A stretch of DNA of 64,000 nucleotides from Auricularia sp. M13 (Eukaryota; Basidiomycota; Agaricomycetes; Auriculariales; Auriculariaceae), in NCBI GenBank assembly GCA_037042915.1, contig CM073197.1, forward strand, positions 3,224,001 to 3,288,000, written 5' to 3'. The position numbers and the translations under genes are program-made. Of this stretch, positions 32,354 to 43,100 are shown piece after piece. The notes under the pieces were generated by a model that did not search any database, was not told the origin of the DNA, and saw only the letters and a program-made list of their open reading frames with translations. The number at the start of each line of letters is the position of its first letter. Within the stretch, counting starts at the first letter, position 1.

Positions 32354-32910
32354 AACGAGAAGTCGAGCTGATGGAGAACACTGAAGGTATAACAAAGCAG
32401 TTACAAAGTGCCAAAAGGAGTGAAAGATGTCGAAATTAACCGTCCAGCCCGCAAAGCTGTGAAATAAAGCCCGTTTTCATTTGTGTCTTGAAGATCGGAA
32501 GTTCAAGTCGCAAGTCAGTGCTTCATGTGGACATCCGCACAGGGTCCGTGCCATAGCAAAGTCCGGAAGACTCTCAATGGCCTAGAATGTTCGGTCACCC
32601 GGCGTTGGCGGAATGGGGTCCTCACTTGGTCCTCGCTGCTCTCACTGAGGAAAGTCCGTGTGGTGAGACGTCTCTCAAGAAGGCTTCCCCGGATCACTTC
32701 AACTTCGAGCGTCTCAACCATCCAAACAGGCTTCGTGCAATCACCAACACCACACACCAGTACAGCTCTGGAATTCCCCGAGCTGAGGACCGAGCTCTCT
32801 TGCGGTGTACATTTCCCCGCGCTATCACTTTCAGCCTTCTCCGCTCCGGAGACTGCTCACGCCGGTGCCTGCATTCTGTTTGGTGCGATTATTTGGATCT
32901 TCTCATGAGC
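32354..32910. other. Intergenic region before the MITE
   Basis: Overlapping frames on both strands (to about 128 codons) show no family match. No gene is called. Confidence 0.4.
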
Positions 32911-33224
32911 AGCCTTTCAGGACCCCCGAATATGTCTTTGGATGTTAAATTTGGATTTCCGGACATCGTGATACTGGCGAGCCGAAAATTTTCGGACATT
33001 TAAGGGGGTCTGGGGGCCGCAAGATGCACAAATTTGACAATTCTGAGACATCGGCAGGGGCTGTACCTACCATATTCGGTGGCTGTCAATGCACATGTAG
33101 TGCGAATGTTTTTGCCATTCACGGTATTCGCCAAATGTTCTGGGTCGCTCCCAGTCACGCCGACAAGGATCCAGTATCTAAAAAATTTAACATCTGATGA
33201 CATATTCGGGGGTCCTAGCCTTTC
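32911..33224. mobile_element. Non-autonomous hAT-type MITE with 8-bp target duplications
   Basis: The element spans 32919-33216 (298 bp). Its ends are inverted repeats: both begin AGGACCCCCGAATATGTC, and 31 of the first 34 bases match. It is bracketed by a perfect 8-base direct repeat, AGCCTTTC, at 32911-32918 and 33217-33224. An 8-bp target duplication with short inverted ends points to the hAT superfamily; KDZ/Zisupton elements also make 8-bp duplications, so that source is possible. No transposase frame is inside. The intact duplication and closely matching ends indicate a fairly recent insertion. Confidence 0.88.
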
Positions 33225-33698
33225 TTCTCTTGCCATCCGCTCCCGCGAGACGCTCTGAGTGAGGATTTAGCAGTTAGCGCGCGGTACTGCCACCTGTCAG
33301 TCCGGCGTAGAAGCACGCTGGCGGCTATAGGGACGGGCGCACAACGTCAGTATCGCTGTGGGTGAGACACGCGCGCACGCGGTGTAGCTGGCTGGATGAT
33401 CGTGACATGGTCTAGCAGTGCATTCTAGCGGCCATCTGAAACGCGGCGAGCTCTGAGAGGACTTCGAAGAGCGTCGAGAAGACTCTGAGCGGCAGTTGCA
33501 CGGCGAAAACAGGTATCAGTGGTATTACTGCGCCTACGCGCAGCTCGCGTGCAATGCGAAAGCACAAAGCGACTGTCCAACAAAACGAGTGCGGTGTCCG
33601 AGGCAGACAGAACTTGGATCAGTCGGTCAAGCAAGGGAAGGGTCGGGGGGTCGGGATAGTGTCCGTCGGGTTCATCGTCGCTCGTGCAACACTGCGGC
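33225..33698. other. Intergenic region after the MITE
   Basis: 3' flank of the small secreted protein gene. No gene was seen. Confidence 0.5.
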
Positions 33699-34300
33699 TC
33701 ACGCCGCCACGCCGACGGGAATAAGCATGATCTGGAACGGCGCCTGTCCCTTAAGCTCGCCGTAGCTCGCGTGCACGGCCCGCGGCGCAGCGCGGTCGAC
33801 GGGCGGGTTGTCGTACCACCACCAGTCGCCGTTGACGTCGAGCTCCCAGCCGTACACGGTGCTCTCGACGCGCACGCCCTCGCTCGTCGCCTCACGCGTG
33901 CAGTCCAGCAAGCCGTCCGCCGCGCCCACCGCGCAAACGCCGAGCGGGCCCGCGACGGACGCCGCGAAAATCGTCGCGCGCTTCGTGGGCGTGTAGGTGA
34001 TGGTGAACTCGGGCTCGGCGTCCGCGACGGGCGGGAGCAGGGTGGGCTTGGCCGGCGCGGAGGTGGGCAGGAGCGTGCCGTTCGCGGAGATGACGCCGAA
34101 CTGCGTCTCAGTGCCGGCAATGTAGGCGAGAAGCTTGGCCTTGAGCTACAGCACCGCCCGGTGTCAGCCAGCGAAAACTTGAGCGCGGTGAATGGGACAC
34201 TCACAGGAGGAGGACCGGTTGGCCTGGCTGCCTGGCGCAGCGCATAGGGTGCGGCCGAGACGGCAGCAGTGAGGGCAAGAACGAAGGTGAGGCACTTCAT
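33699..34300 (-). CDS. Small secreted protein, function unknown
   Basis: Two predicted exons, 34300-34205 and 34145-33699, with a 59-nt intron (GTGAGT donor, TGTAG acceptor), give 180 residues. Residues 1-16 form a clear signal peptide (MKCLTFVLALTAAVSA). The mature protein has only two Cys (in GPLGVCAVG and GLLDCTREA), which could pair, and a Trp-rich segment DVNGDWWWYDNPPVD. No family was recognised. Compact secreted proteins of this sort are common in agaricomycete secretomes and may be wall-associated or effector-like; that is inference. Composition matches the surroundings. Confidence 0.75.
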
Positions 34301-35135
34301 CTGCTCGGCGGGGTGAGCAACGCGCGCATTGTCGCGAACACAACGCGCACAGCGACTTGAACGACGGACGGGATTAGTTTACGAGGGTAGAGGGTAAGAG
34401 AAAAGTAAGAGCTCAAGGAGCACAACGATTCGAAACGGCACGGCGCGAAACCAAATTGGAAGCTGAATTCAGAAGCCGCTTGAGCGGGAGAACCATAAAT
34501 AGCCGGTCCGCGAAGCGCTGCGTGACCGTGGAAACGCACAGCCTTGTGATCACTGACGCGTGACGTTACGGAATCACATACCAAATGGGCGACGGTGGCC
34601 AATCCTGGCATTCCTCGAATATCCTGGGAGTATGTAGGGCTAGAAGCATAGCGAATGCGCCATGAGAAAACAGTTTTTCTTGCTCATTGGCTCATGTTTG
34701 GGAAAGTTTGATCGCCGGATGCATATCGTCCCACTTTGCAGCGTTCGATTGGCCTTCGACCAACCCCGCCGAACCAGGAACCTGAGCATATTCAGTGCCT
34801 GAATCTCACAGTTCTACAGCGTCACCTGAAAAGCACCATGAAAGCTCCCAGACATGATGGAACGGCCAAAGATTATAGCACAGGTGGCGACGTTCAAATC
34901 AATCCCAGATGTATGTGTATATGCTGCGCCTCGGGATGCAAGTACTGTACAGCGGTTCCCTCAGCAGCTCGTGTCAAGTTCGTATTTGTATCTCTACACT
35001 CAGACTCATACCCCGCAATGCGAATGGATGGATGAAATTCGTCTCCCAAAGTCCACCAGGCCTCCTCAGCGCATCACGCGAACAACTGCGCGCCATGCAT
35101 CGCAAAGCCCGGCTTGTCCGCCAGTGTGCCCACTG
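34301..35135. other. Intergenic region
   Basis: Promoter of the small secreted protein and 3' flank of the Nudix gene. No gene or repeat was recognised. Confidence 0.5.
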
Positions 35136-36334
35136 TCATGCAAAGACCCACCACGCGCCAAAGCCCAGCGCAAACACCAGCCCGATAGCGCGTAGGACGA
35201 TGACGACGACGAGCGCGCGGCGGACGGCGCCGTAGAACGCGTTGACGGCCTGGCCGATCCAGTTGACGCGGCGGTCGTACTCGGCGCCGCCCGCGCGGAT
35301 GGACGCCTCCCAGCCGCGGATGACGGCGCGGTACCGCCGGCCGAACACCCAGATCCAGAAGTTCACGTCGGGGTAGGAGAACCGCGGGAAGACCGAGCTG
35401 CAAGTTTGAGTGTGGTTAGTTTTCGTTTTCGTGGAATGTATAATTGGATGGAGGAAGGAAGGGAATGAGGGAAGGAAGGACGTACGCCATGGAGGGCGCC
35501 ATCTCGATGCCGATGAGCCCGTCCGCGTCGGGCTCGAGCGGCAGCTTCGGGCGGTGCGGCGGCTGGAGGAGGGCGAGCAGGTCGAGCGTCATGCCGAGCG
35601 TAAGCCCCCACAGCTTCAGCACGTCCTCACGCCCCCTGTCCCTGCCCTTGCCCTTGCCCTTCGGCCTGTCGTTCAGCACGATGGCGGAGAACTTCATCGA
35701 CCCGAGCAACAGCCGTATAATCCTGCGCAGCACGGGATACCGCGGCGCCATGCGCACGCTGATGTCCGCCGTGACGCTCGACCACGTCGGCTTATTCGAC
35801 GCGAGCTTCGAGAGCGGTATCCAGTGCAGCGCGATGTCCGGCAGCGGGTCCGTCGGCGCGGGCGCCGGCGTGACCTGCAGGAAGACGAAGGGCGAGAGGA
35901 TCATGAGCAGCCGCTTGCCCAGCGACGTCGTGATCTCGCGGTCGTCGAGCTGGCCGACGCAGACGAAGTCGCGCTCGGCGAGGTCGAGCCCGATTTCCTC
36001 CCACGTCTGCCGCATTGCTGCCAGTGCCAGTCGTGTCGTTGAGCACGCACACTCTCAGACTGAGCTCAAGGCAAAACTTACCTGTATATAACCCGTTCTC
36101 ATCGCCCTCCTCCGTCCGCCCGCCGGGGAAGCTGACATGCGCCTCGCTGTTTCCCGACACATCGCCGGGCGCGGAGGGCGAGGAGGCCGCGCGTTTGAGG
36201 AAAAGGACTTCGGGGCGCGCGCCGGGCGCATTGACCCAGTCAAGCGCAAAGAATTCAGCGAGCGAGGGCTGCAGCGTCGACGGCGGCGGCAAAGGATACG
36301 ACGGGTCTGGCACGACGCGTATTATCAGCGCCAC
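35136..36334 (-). CDS. Nudix hydrolase with C-terminal membrane span
   Basis: Predicted exons about 36334-36082, 36017-35486 and 35397-35136. The Nudix helix is formed across the first join: FPGGRTEEGDENGLYT plus AMRQTWEEIGLDL, with the metal-binding REUxEExGU core present as RQTWEEIGL (Gln in place of the first Glu). Such enzymes cleave nucleoside diphosphates linked to another group; CoA- and diphosphoinositol-type substrates are among the options. Unusually, the C-terminal exon ends in a hydrophobic segment (VVVIVLRAIGLVFALGFGAW) suggesting a tail anchor. The open frame has no ATG upstream of GTG 36334 before a stop, so a further 5' exon must exist or the true start lies downstream; the conserved sequence (ALIIRVVPDPSYPLP) begins right at the frame's edge. 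Confidence 0.8.
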
Positions 36335-37500
36335 GGCCGCTCGTCGCGGTTCTGTTGGTCATGGTCCAGTGGCGAACACAGCAGTCGAGCGCAACGGTGA
36401 GCAGCCCAGAACGCGCCGATTGGACCAGTATTTGGACGGAATATATGCAGCCAGGAAGGAATCAAGCAGCCGTGTCGGCGTGTTCAAATCGCGTCCAACG
36501 TCCAGCGCAGCACACGAGCAACGACCAAAAACCATAAGGCAAGAGCAGGGAGCGCAACGCAGCCGTGAGCATACATTCCAAGCCGGATATAAGCATAACG
36601 CACGAGTCGGCGGGCTCGCAATGACACGCGGCGGCGTGCTCCTGAGCCGCTGCAGACCGTGGGCGAGGTGGGCGATGAGCTCGTCTGTATGCGGTCAGCA
36701 GACGGCGCGGGCGCTGTGGCAGACGGCGTACTGGGCATTGCCATTGGAATGCGTTCGGCAGCTCGTGGTCGTGTGCAGTTGTCGTCAGTCGGCTGGGCGC
36801 GTTGGGGCAAGCAAATCTTTGGGGCAGCCACATTAGGCGCCCAAAGTCTCGGACCGGTCCGCCGGATGCCGCCGTGCTTCGTGCAGGGGTGCGAATTCTG
36901 CGGTGCTGCACAGTGCACGCGGATTCTCTGACGGTATTGGAGGATAATCGCGCAGAAATGGCGTCTTTGGCTGCTGAGAACGCACAGAACTCCGAACATT
37001 ATGTGTACTCAAGGTCGCCGCGTCTTCTCGTGAGAAATCCTGGCCAGAACACGGAGTCCCTAGCGTCAAACTGGGAGACTGGCCAAGAATTCTTCGCACC
37101 CGGTCCCGATGTACACCGATCTTTGTCCCGATTCTGACCGAAGGCACGCGGATGCACGTGGAATAGACTTGCGTTCCTTTCGCGCACCGATGTCCCTGGG
37201 CACTTCTTGCACCAACATTATTCGAGGAATTTCGCTACTCACGCATCTCACAGATCAATAACCACTTCCATGTTCGTACAGTCAGAAGAGAAAGCGAGAC
37301 GCAAAGTGGCATCGAAAACCAACTCGAAGGTGGCAGCTTGAAGGTACCGTAAGACAGCGGGTGTCACTGGTGCATAATGTAAGAGAGAAACAAATGAAGC
37401 TACAATCTGATCTGTAGGGTCTGAGTGAGAGCTAGTGGGGCCGTGCCTGTTGTGCAGTAGTGCGAATGTTGAGGACGGAGTCGCCGGGCATGTAATTGCA
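36335..37500. other. Intergenic region upstream of the Nudix gene
   Basis: It should contain the missing Nudix 5' exon or promoter. No other coding sequence could be supported. Confidence 0.4.
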
Positions 37501-38060
37501 TTGGCAACGGCGTGACAGGCACCCGCAAGACTGAGCGCGGGGACCGCGTGAGAAAGCGGCGTAATGAGAGCACGCGGAGTGCGACAAAAGCGATGAAAGT
37601 GCGCGCTGAGAGCGCGGGGGAGCGTGTGCCACAAAGGGAGAGCACGGCAGAGTGCCACAGGCAGCCACAGGCACCGATGAAAGGTTCGATCGGGCGTGCG
37701 TGGGCGAGCGAGGATAAAGAGTGCCACAGGCGGCCTCAGACATCGACAAAGCAGTGGTCGATCGGGTCTGCGTGGGCGAGCGCGGCGAGGGCGCGAGGAT
37801 ACAGTGCGGCGGGAGCGCGAGAACGGGTGCCACGAAGGCACGAGGACGAGTGCGACTGGGGCACGAGGAGCGACAAAAGCGCGAGGATGTGTGCCACGAA
37901 GGCAGGAAGACGCGCACTAGTTCGACTGGGGCACGTCGTGAGCGAGTGCGACGAACGCAAGAGGAGAGGATGCGACATGAGCGCGACAGGTAAGCGCGAC
38001 GAGGGCGCCAGGACGAGTGCGACGAGAGCACGAAGAAGCCGCCAGCCGGGTATAGAGAAT
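37501..38060. repeat. Degenerate minisatellite
   Basis: A roughly 560-bp tract of imperfect tandem repeats. The clearest pair is a unit of about 65 bases beginning AGAGTGCCACAGGC at 37649 and again near 37718 (period about 69), each ending TGCGTGGGCGAGCG. Further on, short units around GTGCGACNNGNGCACGAGG recur from about 37840 to 38030 with variable spacing. Frames stay open on both strands through the tract because the repeats lack stops; this is not evidence of coding. Confidence 0.7.
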
Positions 38061-38566
38061 ACACCGATTGAGAGAGAGGCGGGTCCTCCCGCCCGGGGGC
38101 GAGAGGCAAGGTGAACCCCCAGCCCGGGGGGAGAATAAATGCATCAAAGTGCCACACTGTAAGCGGGACAAAGGAGGACACATTTACCAATACAGGAACC
38201 TTGAGGGGACTCGGAACTCCGAGGGTGGCACCTTGCGCATCGTATAATGTAAGTCAGACTGTCGTTCTTCGGAAGAACGACTCGGACATGCGGTCGCGTG
38301 GGCCGATATTCCGGAAGTTTACACGTGACCGTGAGATAGACAACAGGCAAGTACCTCAGGCGGATATTCTCGTGCGCAAACAGGCGCTATTTCTCAGTTC
38401 ACATTCAAGGGACGACAATTGACAAGGGCAACAGAGGACGACATCCAGTGCTTCCCATCCATCCCAGCTTCTCAAACACTTGCAGAACCTTTTTAAGGAC
38501 GCGCGCTATGAAAAACACATCAGCATTCAACACCGAGTTAGCTGTCCATCGTGTCCGCTACCTTGT
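38061..38566. other. Intergenic region with a near-palindrome
   Basis: It holds a 21-base near-perfect palindrome at 38261-38281 (GTCGTTCTTCGGAAGAACGAC, one base off perfect symmetry). No gene was seen. Confidence 0.5.
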
Positions 38567-39027
38567 TTAGTTGGCGTCCTCACTGGCGAGTCAGAGTATA
38601 TTAGCTCCGAGACGGTAGGGAAACGGTAAGTACTTACGCCTCTCCGGCGCGGCTGGTGCGCGACAACGGCCATGAGAAACTGCACAGAAAATACAAGAGA
38701 AGCTTACTGGTGGCCTCCGCGGCTGTCGTGAAATGTGAGAAAGTGTCCATATCAGGCCGGAGTAATAACTCACTGAGGGCGGTGGGGGCGGTGGCGGCTT
38801 GAAGAGGCCGTCAGCCGGCCGCAGAACCGACGCAGGTAATAGGATAGTAGAGGCAGCTACTCACTGACGAACGTCGTCGGTGACGCTGAGAACATTGCCA
38901 TCAGTACGCGATAACCGCGCTCAGCGGAGCTGAGAGCTTACCCTTCGTCGGCAGTGGCATCAGTCGCAGCGACGAACGCCACAGCGGCGAAGAGGACGAG
39001 GGCGAGAGACTTGAGGTTGAAGATCAT
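38567..39027 (-). CDS. Micro-exon gene for a small secreted His/Arg-rich peptide
   Basis: Six predicted exons: 39027-38942, 38885-38865 (21 nt), 38797-38774 (24 nt), 38722-38708 (15 nt), 38679-38638 (42 nt), 38582-38567. They give 67 residues: a signal peptide (MIFNLKSLALVLFAAVAFVA), an acidic stretch (TDATADEGVTDDV), a His/Arg/Pro core (RHRHRPHRPHRGGHH) and the tail FSWPLSRTSRAGEAEDAN. Every internal exon is a multiple of three and every intron is in phase 2, so any exon can be skipped without a frameshift. Donors are strong (GTGAGT, GTAAGC, GTAAGT). The intron after the 15-nt exon would be only 28 nt, below normal size, so that exon may be skipped (62 residues). A TATAAAAG box lies about 70 bases upstream. 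The His-rich core could bind metal; the role is unknown. Confidence 0.65.
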
Positions 39028-39094
39028 GCTTTGACTCGGAGTGTGGCTTGCGGCTGGTGCTGCTTGCTGAGGAGCCTTGCACGTCCTGAGACGC

Positions 39095-39102
39095 CTTTTA
39101 TA
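39095..39102 (-). promoter_or_regulatory. TATA box of the micro-exon peptide gene
   Basis: Minus-strand TATAAAAG at 39102-39095, 68 bases upstream of the predicted ATG at 39027. This independently supports a transcription unit here. Confidence 0.6.
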
Positions 39103-40142
39103 CCTTTCCTGAGACAGCATCCTCGCACAGACTCGCATATTCCTGAGCCCTCCCTAGCTAAGAATAATTGCTCCAATGACAGTAATTTTGTATTCTCTGC
39201 CGTAAGTGCCCCCCTAGCCACCTCCTGTGCCGTAAAGTAGAGCGCTGTGCCGTAACCCTCCTCTCCCACGCAGAGTGAGCACAGAACGGCTATGCTGACG
39301 CCAGCGCAAGTTGAGGCTTGGACTGGTCCTCGGAATCTGACGCTCCCATTCATTCGCAGACAAGTTCTTCCGTCGGCTGCAGAGCACAAGTTGTAGACGC
39401 TCCCGAGGGAACGATCGTGCGTCTAAACACTGCATAAACAGTGGTTGACAGGTTGCGTGTCGTCAGCTGAGCAAAAGCGCTCTCGGCTCTTTTCATTGTG
39501 TCTATTGCGCTACTAGCACGCACAGAGACGCCACGACATCTGCATCCATGTCAACAATGTGTTATTCTGGGCAGGATATTATTCCAGATCATTCGGATTC
39601 CCGAGGAAGGTATATGATTATCATGGTTCTCAGGCCTCCCAGGCCCTTGCGTACTCTCCGCTGTACATCTATCCCGGCAGAGCTATTCTCACCGGTCTGT
39701 AAGCAATTACTTCTCTAAAGAAAGCGTTACGTACGCCCAAATGAAGCCGTGAGCGAATGTCCTCCATATAGAACCGGCTCGGACATTCCAAAGACGACCT
39801 GGCCAGTCCGTCGAAGGCCTTTGCAATGCCGGAATATGAAAATAAAAGTGGGCACTACCAGCTGACTAGTCGAGCTACGTCGTTCTCTTTCTGTGTGCCG
39901 ATGAGAAGTACTTTGAACCGAGCCATCCAGCGCCGAGCGGTGTAAAGGGGGCTGAACTGCGCAAAACGCACGTGCCCGTACACTCCCTCGCTGGAAATAT
40001 CCCTCTGACTCGAGGCACGTGTAACAGCAAGGTGTTATTGGTCGTTGAGCATGTAACTGCTGATGTAACGCATGTGCAATGTCAAGTGGATTTTGGTTCG
40101 CCAATACTGTACACGACAGCTTTATTCTCTACGCTCCCTCGC
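39103..40142. other. Intergenic region
   Basis: Distal promoter of the peptide gene and 3' flank of the GH31 gene. No gene was recognised. Confidence 0.5.
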
Positions 40143-43100
40143 TCAGTGCAGCGCGAGCTCAAACTCCTTGTTCAGGTCAATAGCCAGCGACGCCACCTCC
40201 AACCGTCCAACAGCCTCATCAAACTTCCAGCTGCCCTGCTGGAGCGCATGCCCGTCAGCCGTGACGCGCTGCGGGCCCTTCTTGACGCCGAGCACAGTAA
40301 CCTTCTCAAGCGTCTGGTGGACCATAAACGCCCCAGTAGCCGCAATGCGCAGCTTGCCGCTGCCGATGCTCTCAACATGGAAGACAAGCTCCTTCGCCGG
40401 GCCCGGCGGGTCGCTGATGCCGTCGTCCAAGTACGCCGTGCCGAACGCGCGGCCGTGGCGGTCGAGCACGATGAGCAGCTCGAACGGGCCCTCGCGCGTC
40501 TCCGCCGTGGTGTACGCCGGGCGCGAGTGCAGCAGCAGCGCGGCGCCCGAGCGGATGTGCACGTTGATATGCCCGAGGGGCGCCTTGAGCGTCGTGTTCT
40601 TGTGTGCGGCTGCCTTGAGCGGCCTGTGAGTGTACCAGTCGTACCAGACTGTGCCAGTGGCAACTCCCGGGAATATGCCTGCATTCGTCCGCGTAAGGAG
40701 GGTATGAGCCTCTCCGGTCTCTCATGAGAAAGAGCTGAGAGCGACGTACCGTCAACGGTATCGACGTTTGGCTCAAGAACAGGCGTGACAAGGATGTCAC
40801 GTCCGATGAGGAACTGCCTGTCCACGCCGAAGAGCTCCGATTCAGTCGGGAACTCATACCACAGCGCGCGCACGGGCGGCGTGCCGTAACGCGAAGCATT
40901 GGCAAACAGCGTGTACTAGCCACCATTCAGAGTGCTGTCTCACGCACGTTCCCCAATGACGAGACGTACCCAGTAAGGCAGCAGAGCATACCGCACGGCA
41001 ATGGCAGTCCGCGACGCCTCAGCGACGCTGTCCCACCGGTACGGCTCCTGCGAGATCGCGCCGCGGATGTTGTGGTTGCGGTAGAAGGGCGTGAACGCTG
41101 CGAGCTGCATCCATCTGTTGCATAGCTCTTCATTGGTGTTTCCTCCTGAGAACGATGCATCAGCGTCTTCTCACAAAAAGTGTTAAGTTGAATGATGAAC
41201 CACGTACCAAATCCACAGGTATCCGCGCCGACCATGGGGATCTGGAACAGCTGGAACTGCAATACGCCCTGAATGCTCATATACATCCATTTCCACTTGC
41301 TGTTGTTGTCTCCAAGCTGCACAACGACCCACGATGAGAGCACATCAAGCCGTCGACTCAGCGTACTCACCCAGTGACCGGTCCACTTCCCGGACGAAGC
41401 AAAGGTCGAACGCGAAATGATGAACGGCCGCTCGCCCTTATGAATCTTCCGAAGCGCGTTGTGCGTAGCGCGTTCCTCCATCAAGCCCCAGAGGCTATGC
41501 ACATCGAGCTCAGCATAGCCGGGTGCGTGTGTCGCGTTGGTGGCTACGGTGTGCACCGATAGCGGCCCGAAGCCTACACAGAGCATAGTGAGACCTTTGG
41601 GAAGGGCGATGCTAGAAGAGGAAGCGGATGTACCGTTGTGGATTGTGTAAGGCGGAGAGTTGATCTCGATGCCAGTCTGGTTCCCCGCCCCGAGTCCGCG
41701 GCGAAGCAGCTCGACGTCACGGTCGGAGTTAGGCTCCGTTGCGCCGCAGGTGAGTTTGCCGTCCACTGTGATGTTGCCACTTGGTCCGGAGATCGTGGCG
41801 TTGTAGCTACAGATACAAACGTCAGGTCACCGTTGAAAGCAGGCGGTGGAAATTTTCCGCACCATTCAGGCCAGTCGAGGACGAGGTTTCCCGGATCGCC
41901 AGGAAGAATGAACGGCGCGCTCGTATTGCTGATATCAATGCCCGATCCGCTGTAGAGTACAGCAACACATCTCCGTGAGACCAATGGAAATATAAAGTGG
42001 GGAAAACAGGACGTACCACGAGCCGTCGCAGAACGAGCTGACCTCGTTCATGTCGAGCCAGATGCCGCTGTATTCGACGCCGGTCGTGCTCCAGTTGGCG
42101 AGCGCCTCCGTCCACCACTCCTCTGTCTTGTCGGCGAACCAGTCGGGAAAAACCTGTGCGATCAGTTGCAATCAGCCTGGGCCGGCAATTCAAGACGCGC
42201 GAGGCACACAGACCGTATAGCCTGGCCAGACTTGGCCGACGTATTCAGAGCCGTCAGGGTTGGTCATGAAGACTTGGCGCTCCACGCCGGACGTGTAGGG
42301 GTCGTACTGCAAGGGCGAATTAGCTGCAGGTTATCAAAGCGCTTGAGAGATTCATACAATGTCAGTGTCGTTCACTTGTTTTGGAACTGCAGCGTCCACA
42401 ATCGGGATGTCTTAAGAAAACGATGGACATCAGCATTTCGGATGCCAGGTTCGATTTGTTGGCGTACAACGCTGGTTGTTTTCTTTCTGAGGATGAAGGT
42501 CAGTACATAGTGCATTAAATGTAGACCAAAGAGCCAAACTCACGAGTTCATGGATAAACTGGCGCACTTCCTCTGCAGGGTAGCTAACAGGATCCGCCGT
42601 GTAGTCGCGAACAGCGTGGTAGAGGTCGATGTCGTTCCACATGACTGCCGCACCGTTCAGCTCGCACACACATGGGGGATGGGCGCGACGGAACCTTCCA
42701 GAGGAATGTTCGCCTCCCGCATGCGAGTCACTTGTTCCCTCGTTTCGTTGATATCCTTGTATCCCCAGCTTTTTGGCGGTGTCAGCGACATACATATGAT
42801 TGGATAATGTAACCTGACGGACCGGCAGAGTTGGAAGCCAAAGCCCCAGTACGGTTGCCAGGTCGGCAGGCCGACGATTTCGGCATACTGCTCGATGACT
42901 TGGATTGGTGAGGGACCGGAGAGGAAGTAGAGGTCCAACACGCCGCCGATCATGCGATATTCGACCAAGGACACCTCGGATTCCGGAGGAGTGAGCAGCA
43001 TGACATCGCCGGCTGCCGCGCTGCTCGACGTGAATGCGCAGTTCTCCGTACAATGGTTGACTGCGCACCTCATGAGGAAAACACCGTGCGTCTTCGAGCT

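Noticed and set aside
37432-38190. Long open frames on both strands across the GC-rich tract
   Set aside because: They follow the tandem repeat, which lacks stop codons in several frames; the translations are low-complexity with no start or splice context.
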